Source of the DNA: JAQVPN01 sp036170435
GTDB lineage: Bacteria; Patescibacteriota; Gracilibacteria; BD1-5; UBA6164
Assembly (NCBI GenBank): GCA_036170435.1
Contig: JAVHPF010000080.1
Coordinates: 1-29,041, forward strand
Length of the DNA: 29,041 nucleotides
Direction of reading: 5' to 3'
The notes below the pieces were generated by a model, which had not been told where the DNA came from, did not search any database, and was given only the letters and a program-made list of their open reading frames with translations. Position 1 is the first letter of the stretch. Each line of letters starts with the position of its first letter. Below are positions 8,223 to 15,366 of this stretch, in pieces. The position numbers and the translations under genes were made by a program.

Positions 8223-8732
8223 ATGAACAATAATGAAACTGGTGAATTAAATACAATTCATAAAAGTAAATTTTCTTTTGTAAAAAAACAAGATTTACCA
8301 GAAAAACCTAAAACTCAAGAAGCTATTTCTGATACTAATTTAGAAGCAAAAATAGCTTTAGAAAATTTTTCATCTGAACATTCTCCCTATTTTTTCAGAA
8401 ATGCACTTGAATTGTGACTTGAAGAAAGTGAAGAAATGAGAAATATGAGAAATGGTTTAATTCAAAAAATGAGAAATTGAGAAGAATATAAAAAATTCTC
8501 TTTAAAATATAAAAATCTACTAGAAAGTACAAAAACAGCAAATGGTATTATTCGAAGCTGGCTACAAGCTTTAATTAATCTAGAATGATGAAATTTCAAA
8601 GAAGGAGAGATAAACTTTTGGACTTATTTTGATGAAATTGCTGAATCACTTAAAAGAGATGACAGTGATAAAGCTACTGAAATATGGGAAAAAATATTTT
8701 CCATTGAAAAAGAAATTTTAGATAAAAAATAA
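8223..8732 (+). CDS. Cytoplasmic protein of unknown function (169 aa)
   Basis: No family is recognised. The first ~45 residues are polar and probably disordered (HKSKFSFVKKQDLPEKPKTQ). The rest is mostly charged and helical-looking, e.g. EESEEMRNMRNGLIQKMRN and SWLQALINLEGGNFKEGE, ending in EKEILDKK. No signal peptide, membrane helix or cysteine is present. UGA glycines (G65, G86 and a tandem pair) extend it well beyond the 64 codons visible in the standard code. The RNHCP gene begins 5 bases after its stop, so the two form an operon closed by the terminator at 9026. Confidence 0.8.
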
Positions 8733-8737
8733 AAAAT

Positions 8738-9049
8738 ATGGCTTTTAAAATGATAAATGAAAGTTTTACTTGTGAAAACTGTGGAAAACTTATAGAAAAA
8801 CATCCAGAATGAAGTGCTAGAAATCATTGTCCATTTTGCTTAAGTAGTAAACATATGGATAAAGATTTTCCAGGAGATAGAGCAAGTACTTGCCTATGAA
8901 TTATGGAAGCTATTTGAATAGATAATAAAAAAAATAAGGGCTGGATGATAAAACATAAATGCAAAAAATGTGGGAAAGAAATATTAAACAAAGTCGCCCC
9001 TGATGATAATTTCTTGGATTTAATTAAAAAAATAAATAGTAATTTTTAA
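8738..9049 (+). CDS. RNHCP-domain zinc-ribbon-like protein (103 aa)
   Basis: The motif that names the family, RNHCPFCLSSKHMD, is at about residues 28-41, followed by PGDRASTC and a G-x-M-E stretch. Cysteine pairs flank it: CENC near residue 12, CPFC, and CKKC near residue 75, enough for two zinc-binding sites. RNHCP proteins are small, widespread and of unknown function; they have been thought to bind nucleic acid, which the Cys/His pattern allows. The start lies 5 bases after the preceding stop. The last codons (NSNF and the stop) form the 5' arm of a terminator hairpin. Confidence 0.88.
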
Positions 9050-9069
9050 AAATTACTATTTATTTTTTT
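9026..9069 (+). terminator. Terminator overlapping the RNHCP 3' end; twin of the one at 9972
   Basis: A 44-base hairpin (stem AAAAAAATAAATAGTAATTT and complement) starts inside the coding sequence and includes the stop codon. It matches 9972-10015 at 43 of 44 positions. Confidence 0.88.
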
Positions 9070-9078
9070 AATATTCTA

Positions 9079-9105
9079 TTGACTTAATTTTAGATAATCT
9101 ATAAT
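9079..9105 (+). promoter_or_regulatory. Promoter of the 127-aa membrane protein gene
   Basis: TTGACT (9079-9084) and TATAAT (9100-9105) have 15-base spacing. A small leader hairpin (TTAGCTT/AAGCTAA, about 9110-9131) follows. Confidence 0.6.
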
Positions 9106-9153
9106 GATAGTTAGCTTCAAAAAAGCTAAATTTATTTCTTCATTTTTTTGATT

Positions 9154-9537
9154 ATGGGAAATTCTGTTTTTATTGGTTCACTTTTGTGACCACTTATGCT
9201 AATACTTGGAATTAGTTTACTTTTTAATACACAACTTTATCTAAAAATGATAAAGGATTTTAGAAAAGAACCTGTTACATTGTTTGTTTCTGCTATGCGA
9301 GGATTTGTTATTGGTTTACTTATGATTCAAACTCATAATATTTGGAGTATGACTTGGGAACTGATAATAACCATTATGTGATGGGCTATACTAATAAAGT
9401 CTACTTTACTTTTGCTTATGCCAAATTTCTTTTATAATTTTGCACAAAAATGTAAATTTCCTAAACAAATGCTAAAAATAGTTTGAATAATTTATGCTTT
9501 ATTTTGAATAATAATTATATATAAAACAATGATGTAA
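9154..9537 (+). CDS. Four-helix membrane protein of unknown function (127 aa)
   Basis: About four hydrophobic segments are seen: SVFIGSLLGPLMLILGISL, the stretch around FVIGLLMIQTHNIW, AILIKSTLLLLMPNFFY and the C-terminal IVGIIYALFGIIIIY. The order (TM with inner Gly, short basic loop KMIKDFRKEP, TM with H-N-x-W) resembles small conserved integral membrane proteins of CPR bacteria, but I cannot name a family. G12, G76 and two glycines in the last helix are UGA. The start at 9154 restores 14 residues before the first internal Met at 9196 and gives a full first helix. It stands alone with its own promoter; no clear terminator follows. Confidence 0.78.
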
Positions 9538-9581
9538 AATTATCTTTCTTAAATCCATATTAAATAAATATTACAAAATTT

Positions 9582-9610
9582 TTGACTTAAATCTAATTAT
9601 ATACTAGAAT
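9582..9610 (+). promoter_or_regulatory. Promoter of the DHp-like/Cys gene
   Basis: TTGACT (9582-9587) and TAGAAT (9605-9610) have 17-base spacing, 40 bases before ATG 9650. Confidence 0.65.
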
Positions 9611-9649
9611 AATAAAAGACAATTAATTGATATAATAAGATAATAATAT

Positions 9650-9973
9650 ATGAATAAGAAAGAAATTATACATACTCTAAGACAAATTTGAGAACAAGAA
9701 ATACATAGAGAAGCATTAACTCATCATGTAAATACTGCACTAACAATTGTTTCATGACATATAGAAATGTGTGAAAATTGAAATGATTGTAATAATTGTA
9801 AGGAAGTTTTCTGTAAAAATACTCAAAAAACACTAAATAGTATACATAATATTTTGATGACTAATAATATTAGAGAGAATCAAAAAAAAGAACTATCGAA
9901 AATTCCAACTGTATGATTTCCAAATCAACAAGCATTAGATAAAATTTATAAAATTTTAAACTGGGCAGCTTAA
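9650..9973 (+). CDS. Orphan histidine-kinase dimerisation-like protein with Cys cluster (107 aa)
   Basis: Residues 25-36 (HHVNTALTIVSG) align with the phospho-histidine helix of HisKA kinases such as HDLNNPLTVISG: H25 matches the phospho-acceptor, N28, L31 and G36 the conserved positions. A second helix (TQKTLNSIHNIL) could complete a DHp hairpin. Between them lie four cysteines, C41, C47, C50 and C55 (CENG-NDCNNCKEVFC), a probable metal or Fe-S site. No ATP-binding domain follows, so it cannot be a complete kinase; it could be a phosphotransfer or sensing partner, or simply a metal-binding helical protein. The likeness is by eye. It has its own promoter and terminator, and three UGA glycines. 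Confidence 0.6.
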
Positions 9974-10015
9974 AAAAATAAATAGTAATTTCTAAAAATT
10001 ACTATTTATTTTTTT
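9972..10015 (+). terminator. Terminator of the DHp-like gene; twin of the one at 9026
   Basis: The hairpin begins in the TAA stop and ends in a run of seven T. It differs from 9026-9069 by a single T-to-C change. Confidence 0.88.
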
Positions 10016-10040
10016 GATTAAATAAAGTTTTTTATATAAT
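10014..10040 (+). promoter_or_regulatory. Possible promoter of tilS
   Basis: TTGATT (10014-10019) and TATAAT (10035-10040) have 15-base spacing. The -35 overlaps the T tract of the terminator before it. Confidence 0.45.
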
Positions 10041-10063
10041 AGTTAAAATAATTAAACAAAAAT

Positions 10064-11026
10064 ATGTTAAATATAGAAGAATTTTTAAATAAATATTACA
10101 ATCCGAATGAGCCAATTATTTTGGCCTGTTCAACAGGCCCTGATTCTATGTATTTGCTTTATGAAATACTAAAAACTAAATACAAAGATAATTTAGTAGC
10201 CTGTTATTTCAATCATAAACTTAGAGATGAAGCTGACGGAGAGGAAAAATGGCTAGAAGAACTGGGAGAAAAAATGTGATTCAAAGTAGAAGTAGGGTAT
10301 GCTTATATAAGAGATATTCAGAAACTTTATCCAAGTAAAAGTCTAGAAGAGCTTGCTCGCGAGAAAAGATATGCATTTTTTAATGCTATTTTGAATATTT
10401 ATGAATCTAAATATATACTAACAGCTCATCATTTGGATGACAAAATTGAAACATTTTTCCATAATTTACTTAGATGAACAAAACTTACTGGACTTATAAA
10501 TATGACTGAAAGTTCTGGAGCTATTTTAAGACCTTTGCTTCATTTAGAAAAATCTGAAATTCTTAAATATTTAGATAATAATAATCTAGAATATAAGCTT
10601 GATGAAACAAATAAAGATAACACAATAACAAGAAATAAACTTAGAAACATCATAATTCCTGAATTTTATGACATTAATCCAGCTTTCAAAAAAAATCTAG
10701 AAAAAACTATGGATTATTTTGGAGAATTAAAAGATTTTTTAGATACGGAAGTTAAAAAGTTTTTAGAAACCCCTGCTCAGCTTCCCCCTCAATGAGGGGG
10801 ACTAAGGGGGAGCTTCGAAATAACAAATTTTAATAATCTATCTTCCCTGCTTCAAAAAGAAGTTTTGAGATATATTTATTATATTTCAAATTGAAATTCT
10901 ACCATAGGACTTAGTGAAGCAAATATTGCTGAAGTTTTAAGATTCATAAATTGACCAAATGGAAAATGAGAAAAGGAAATTCAAGAGATGAAACTAAAAA
11001 AAGAAAAAAAGAAGATTTATTTCTAA
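10064..11026 (+). CDS. tilS: tRNA(Ile)-lysidine synthetase TilS with in-frame repeat insertion (320 aa)
   Basis: TilS attaches lysine to C34 of tRNA-Ile2 so that it reads AUA, a common codon here. The PP-loop ATPase domain is clear: STGPDS at residues 23-28 (family form SGGxDS, with Thr-Gly-Pro here), FNHKLRDEA, LAREKRYAFF, TAHHLDDKIETFFHNLLRG, and the RPLLHLEKSEI and TRNKLRNIIIPEF signatures. Residues about 236-250 (TPAQLPPQGGLRGS) are encoded by a GC-rich palindromic repeat inserted in frame between the core and the C-terminal helices. Its central codon is TGA (10793-10795, Gly244), so the insertion is readable only under code 25. Length is on the short side for the family, and the last codons double as a terminator arm. 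Confidence 0.93.
10779..10814 (+). repeat. GC-rich palindromic repeat inside tilS
   Basis: An inner palindrome CCCCCTC-AAT-GAGGGGG (10784-10800) lies in an outer AGCT(T)CCCCC ... AGGGGGAGCT pair. Composition differs sharply from the surrounding AT-rich gene. It belongs with the other GC-rich repeats of the window but adds 12-15 codons without breaking the frame. Confidence 0.85.
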
Positions 11027-11039
11027 ATCTTCTTTTTTT
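11004..11039 (+). terminator. Terminator built into the tilS 3' end
   Basis: A perfect 16-bp stem (AAAAAAAGAAGATTTA and complement) with a 4-base loop. The 5' arm encodes the final K-K-I-Y residues and the stop starts the 3' arm. Confidence 0.88.
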
Positions 11040-11069
11040 CTTGTAAAATTATATCAAATAAAATAACCC

Positions 11070-11112
11070 ATCTGTCCTATGGACATCTTCCCTTAATTCT
11101 AAGGGAAGAAAT
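11070..11112. repeat. GC-rich repeat, ACCCATC...CTTCCCTTA type
   Basis: It contains the 9-bp stem CTTCCCTTA/TAAGGGAAG (11087-11108) after ACCCATC. The same order of elements occurs at 22792-22838. Confidence 0.75.
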
Positions 11113-11130
11113 AGAAAAAATATTTGTTAT

Positions 11131-11182
11131 AATTTCTCCCCCTTTTCAAGGGGAGTGCTGAGGAACGAGGCGAGGGGTTTTT
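11131..11182. repeat. GC-rich repeat with CTCCCCCTT/AAGGGGAG hairpin
   Basis: The hairpin at 11136-11155 is followed by GTGCTGAGGAACGAGGCG and AGGGGTTT. It lies 24 bases beyond the stop codon of the convergent frr gene and has no T tract suited to termination. Confidence 0.75.
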
Positions 11183-11205
11183 AAGTTAGAATTAAAATCA
11201 TTTTT

Positions 11206-11751
11206 TTATACTTTCATTATATCTTCATCCTTTTTCTTATATAATTCCTCTACTTTTTTATTAGCTTCATCAACTAATTTTTGTAAACCTGTTTCATAAT
11301 CTTTTGCTATATCTTCTGAAATTTCTTTATCAGTTTCAGATTTTTTGATAGCTTTTAATTCATCTTGTCTAACATTTCTAATAGCTATTTTAGCATCTTC
11401 CAGAAGTCATTTTGCATATTTTGCAATTTCTTTTCTTCTTTCTTGTGTTAGAATTGGAAATTTTATCATTATACTATCAGCCATAGTTTGAGGATTTAAA
11501 CCAAGTCATTCTTCAGTAATTGCTTTTGCAATAGAATAAATTGATGATCTATCCCAAGGTTGAATAGACAAAGTTTGGCTATCCATAACAGAAATATTTG
11601 CTACATTTTTAATTGGTTGAAGTGCTCAATAAATTTCAGCTCTTATTCCTTCTATCAAACTTGGATTTGCTCTACCTAATTGTAATTTTGAAAATTCATT
11701 TTCTAAATGTTCTACAGCTTTTTGTAATCCAGTCTTTGCTTTATCCAACAT
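11206..11751 (-). CDS. frr: Ribosome recycling factor (181 aa)
   Basis: RRF, with EF-G, splits the post-termination ribosome so that it can be reused. Typical features in order: the N-terminal helix (KAVEHLENEFSKLQLGRANPSLIEGI), the domain II beta part (IKNVANISVMDSQTLSIQPWD), LGLNPQTMADSIMIKFPILT, and the long C-terminal coil with the RRF signature (TQERRKEIAKYAKGLLEDAK, then AIRNVRQDELK). Length is about that of standard RRF (~185). G42, G82 and G117 are UGA. Start ATG 11751 follows from the family alignment; an ATG five bases upstream is out of frame. It is transcribed alone from the promoter at 11813-11840. Confidence 0.97.
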
Positions 11752-11812
11752 ACATTTTTTTTATTAATAATTATTTATCAGTGTTTTTATCACCAATTTT
11801 CTTGTGTGAGTC

Positions 11813-11840
11813 ATTATATTTATTTTTTTATAAAATCAAA
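11813..11840 (-). promoter_or_regulatory. Promoter of frr
   Basis: On the minus strand TTTGAT (11835-11840) and TATAAT (11813-11818) have 16-base spacing, about 60 bases before the start codon. Confidence 0.5.
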
Positions 11841-11902
11841 TCTTGTTTTTAAAAGAAAAATAGTTAAAATCAGCAAAAATAATATAAATTAATAAATAAT
11901 AT

Positions 11903-12634
11903 ATGACAAAAATACTAGAATTAAAATGAATTAATAAAACATTAGCTAAAAAACAAGTACTTTTTGATGTGCATTTAGAAGTAAATGAAGGTGAAGTTTA
12001 CTGATTTTTATGACCAAACTGAGCTGGAAAAACAACAACAATGAAATGTATAATGTGACTTATTAAGCCAGAAAGCGGAGAAATAAATATTTTATGAGAA
12101 AACTCTTTAAATATAAAAGCAAAAAAAGAAGTTGGTTTTATGCCAGAAAATACTTATTTATATAAACATTTAACTTGAAGAGAATTTCTTAGATTTAACT
12201 GAAATTTCTTTGATATAGAAAAAGAAGAATTGGAATCTAGAATAGATGAACTTCTTGAAAAAGTATGACTTAGTCAGGCTTGAGATAAATATCTAAGTTC
12301 TTATTCGAAATGAATGCTTCAAAGAGTAGGACTTGCTCAATCAATTATAAACAAACCAAAATTATTATTTTTGGATGAACCTATGAGTGGACTTGACCCA
12401 ATTTGAAGAAAAATGGTAAAAGATTTATTAATAGATTTGAAAAAATCTTGAACAACTATATTTTTCAATACTCATATTTTGGCTGATGTAGAAAGCATTT
12501 GTGATAAAATAAGTATCATAAATTCTGGAAAAATAATAGTTTCAAATAAACTAGTTTCTGAAATCTGAAAAAGTCTAGAAGAATTTTTCGTTGAAGAAGT
12601 AATGAAAGATACACCAAACCTAAAAGTAAATTAA
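11903..12634 (+). CDS. ABC transporter ATP-binding protein (243 aa)
   Basis: This nucleotide-binding subunit has all motifs: Walker A GPNGAGKTT (residues 37-45; G37 and G40 are UGA), a Q-loop in the form FMPENTYLY where Glu replaces the usual Gln, a degenerate signature YSKGMLQR, Walker B LLFLDEP, D-loop SGLDP and H-loop THILAD. The YSKGM and MPE forms are usual in the exporter-type ATPases related to CcmA/NatA that pair with ABC-2 permeases. No permease of that type is adjacent; the next gene, 21 bases on, is a BASS-like carrier. It may work with a permease elsewhere. ATG 11903 has no Shine-Dalgarno site. Confidence 0.93.
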
Positions 12635-12655
12635 TTAAAAATCCCTAGATAAATT

Positions 12656-13699
12656 ATGTTGATTATAATAGCTTTGATAACTTGATTAGTGATAAATTAT
12701 ATATTTTGATGATTTACTTTTTCTAGTATGCTTTGTGCTTGAGCTGGACTTTTCCTTATAATGCCTAGTTTATTAAATGTAAAATTCAGTGAATTAAAAA
12801 GTTTAGTTAAACATAAAAAACTATTTTTTATAAATATATTACTAAATTTCATAATTATTCCACTCGTTTTTTTTGGAATTGCAAAAATATTTTTTGGTTC
12901 TAATCCTATAATATATTCATTTTTACTTCTTGGGACAATGGCTTGAGGAGGATTAACATTTGCATGGATAGCAAAAACTAAATGAGATATAAAAGTATGA
13001 TTTTGACTTTTTCTAACAAATATTATTTTATTTTCTGTAATTTTTGTTCCACTAAATTCTGTTTTGAATAAAATCTGAAATTATTATTTTCTAAATCCTT
13101 TGATTCAAGAACAGACTACTGGAAATATTTTCAAGCTTGAATTTATTCCATATACAATTACAAATCATAATTGTTTTTTAAATCAAATTGCTTCAGGAAT
13201 ATTTTCTTGCTTTTCTTCATCAGCTTGACCATCTCCTCTTATAGCATTCTTAGCTCTTATAGTAATCCCAATGATTATAAGTAGACTTATATTGCTATCG
13301 TCAAAATTAACAGCTAAAATCAAACCTTATATAGGGATTTTATGAAAAGCTTCTTCTTTTTTTATAATTGCTTATATATTCTCACTAAAAGAAGTAAATA
13401 AATTATTTTCTATTAATTTCGAATATTTACTTAAAATAACTACAGTATTAATAATAGCATATCTTATAATTTTTGCTATTTCATATTTGATATTCAAAAA
13501 ATCAGAAAAAACTCCTGAAAATATAAGTCTTTTCTGGAATACAACAACTAGATTTATAACTCTTGGTCTTGTATTTTCATTTTCATTCTCTGGACTTTTT
13601 GGACTTGGATTTATGATAGTTTTTATACTTTCTTACTTCGTACAAATATTATTATCAAATCGATTTTCTTACATAATCACAAAAAAAGAAGAAGCTTAA
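12656..13699 (+). CDS. BASS/ACR3-like ten-helix carrier (347 aa)
   Basis: The protein has roughly ten hydrophobic helices. The second region, GLFLIMPSLLNVKFSELKSL followed by a basic loop and FINILLNFIIIPLVFFGIA, has the pattern of the bile acid:sodium symporter superfamily and of ACR3 arsenite exporters (MMxPxLxKVxxEEL, then N-x-x-x-x-P). LLLGTMAGGGLTFAWIAKTKGD matches the crossover helix of that fold, but the ACR3 cysteine is missing, so arsenite transport is not supported. The carrier fold is moderately sure and the substrate unknown. It follows the ABC ATPase by 21 bases in one operon. Its last codons (KKEEA) and stop form half of a palindromic terminator shared with the convergent GGDEF gene. 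Confidence 0.65.
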
Positions 13700-13714
13700 G
13701 CTTCTTCTTTTTTT
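13681..13714. terminator. Perfect palindromic terminator that encodes the ends of two convergent genes
   Basis: A perfect 34-base palindrome has AAAAAAAGAAGAAGCTT as its left half. Read on + it encodes K-K-E-E-A-stop of the carrier; read on - it encodes K-K-E-E-A-stop of the GGDEF protein. The two stops overlap by two bases (13697-13698). Confidence 0.93.
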
Positions 13715-15066
13715 TGTTCTAATTCTAATTTATGTTTTTGTGCTGATAATATAATAGCATCAAATCTTTCTGTTTCAGTTATTCAATCCATTGCTATTTC
13801 TATAACTTCATGATAACTTTCTTGTTCTTCAAATGTTGATACTATTTTAATAGCTCTAAATTTTTTTCAAGCTTCTCATTGTTTAGACAGCATTTTCATA
13901 TCAGCCTTACTTATCATCTCATCAAGATTTAATTTCTCAGCATGATTAAATATGTGATAACCAGTTTTAACTTTAACTGGTTCATATTTTTTTAATTTAT
14001 TACAATTCTTTTGTAATTCAGGTAGACAAGCTCATCATCTTTCACACATAGTACAAAGTTTATTAGAAAAATCTGCTGATTCTAATGTTTCATGTATTCT
14101 TGATTCTACTCATTTTACAACTTCTTCATCAAAACTAGAAACTAGTATAACAAATTCATCTCATCAATTTCTAAAAACTCTATCTTCTCTGCTTTTTATA
14201 GATTTATTTAAAACATGTACAACTTCTTTTAGAACTTCATCTCAAAAAGCATGTCAAAATGTATCATTTAAATGTTTAAAATCAGTTATATCAATAAAAA
14301 TAGTTGAATACTTTTTGTTTTTGAATATTTCAGTTGCATATTTTTTATTAAAAGCTCCAGTTAAAGCATCTTTATATTGAACATTAATAAGAGCTAGTGT
14401 TAATTTAATATCATTTATAAGTCAGTTTTTTTGAAAAAGCTTTATAATCCTACGAATATCCATATTTATCTTTTGTGCATCAATATCAATATTTGTATTA
14501 GCATGAAAAGATAAAACCAAATCTTCTCACCAAGGAAGTGCTATTTTTTTACAATAAAGTCATCATTGTATTGTTTCCTCAAAAGAACTAGATGGATCTT
14601 GAGTATGAAATGAAGCAATTTCATTTTTATAATATTTATTTTTAGAAATTGTAATATTTGAAACATCTAATTCTTTATTTCAAGCAAAATAAGTCAATGA
14701 ATTTGTATCTTTATCATGTTTATAGACAACTAAATCAACAGTATCATAATTAGCAACAAAAAAATCTCTAAGTGATGAAAATAAAGTTTTTGCTTCCAAA
14801 AAATTTCTATTTATTATAAATCTATCTAAACTTTCCATGATTTCTCGACCAAGTCACAACATATTCATAAGTCTTTTTCTTATAAGACTACCTTCTTTCA
14901 AAAGAATTGTTTCAAAATTTGATTTTGCTGAAATTATAGAATCTGTTTTATTTTTTATTTCATCAATAAAAAGAGCTAAAATTGCCCTTCTAACTAAATG
15001 ATCTTTTATTCATAAATCGTCTTTTAATTCTTTAACAAATTTACCAATTTCTGTATCAATATACAT
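13696..15066 (-). CDS. Diguanylate cyclase-like GGDEF protein with GAF-like N-terminus and Cys insert (456 aa)
   Basis: The C-terminal half is a GGDEF domain, the fold that makes cyclic di-GMP from two GTP. It opens with KDALTGAFNKKYA, continues with FIDITDFKHLNDTFGHAFGD and has a full catalytic motif RNGGDEF (G301-F305). Both glycines are tandem UGA codons at 14161-14166. The RxxD inhibitory site is not intact (SRED at its place). Residues 338-355 hold an unusual insert with C338, C341, C347 and C355, a possible zinc or Fe-S site. The N-terminal ~230 residues have two helices and a GAF-like sensor region (DLVVYKHDKDTNSLTYFAG); no membrane helix is seen, so it is likely cytoplasmic. Enzymatic activity is plausible but unproved. 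Confidence 0.9.
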
Positions 15067-15080
15067 AAAAGAAAGATAAA

Positions 15081-15116
15081 AAAATAACTATAAGATGTTA
15101 ATTTATAGTTATTTTT
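15081..15116 (-). terminator. Terminator of the 51-aa gene
   Basis: On the minus strand ATAACTATA/TATAGTTAT arms around an 11-12 base loop end in a T run, between the 51-aa gene and the GGDEF gene. Confidence 0.7.
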
Positions 15117-15129
15117 ATTTATAAGTCAA
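15102..15129 (-). promoter_or_regulatory. Promoter of the GGDEF gene, overlapping the upstream terminator
   Basis: On the minus strand TTGACT (15124-15129) and TATAAA (15102-15107) have 16-base spacing. The -10 lies inside the hairpin of the terminator at 15081-15116. Confidence 0.5.
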
Positions 15130-15133
15130 TTTT

Positions 15134-15289
15134 TTATTTATTTCTAGATTCTAATTCAGATAAAATTAAATGAATTTTTAGACTCATTTCATCTGAAATA
15201 GTTACTAAATTATTTACAGAATCTTTTTCTCTAATTAATTCAGATAAAGACATATCTCATATTGTTTCCTTGTATTTTAGTATGCTCAT
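15134..15289 (-). CDS. Small helical protein of unknown function (51 aa)
   Basis: This short frame starts MSILKYKETIGDMSLSELIR and ends LILSELESRNK. It is charged and helical-looking, with heptad-like hydrophobic spacing, so a small coiled coil or an adaptor is possible. One glycine, UGA-coded (G11), is what kept the gene hidden under the standard code. A consensus promoter (15328-15356) and a terminator flank it exactly, which supports a real transcription unit. No family is recognised. The GGDEF gene follows on the same strand, so a regulatory partner role is possible, but only by position. Confidence 0.6.
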
Positions 15290-15294
15290 AAAAT

Positions 15295-15326
15295 ATATTT
15301 AAGTAAATAAAATATTTAAGTAAATA
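15295..15326. repeat. Two 15-bp direct repeats before the 51-aa gene
   Basis: ATATTTAAGTAAATA occurs at 15295-15309 and 15312-15326, a 17-base period, just downstream of the -10 of the minus-strand promoter. They could be an operator; AT-rich chance repetition is possible. Confidence 0.6.
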
Positions 15327-15327
15327 T

Positions 15328-15356
15328 ATTAAACAGCATAAACATATATTTGTCAA
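15328..15356 (-). promoter_or_regulatory. Promoter of the 51-aa gene
   Basis: On the minus strand TTGACA (15351-15356) and TTTAAT (15328-15333) have 17-base spacing, just after the end of the VWA gene. Confidence 0.6.
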
Positions 15357-15366
15357 ATATATTAAA

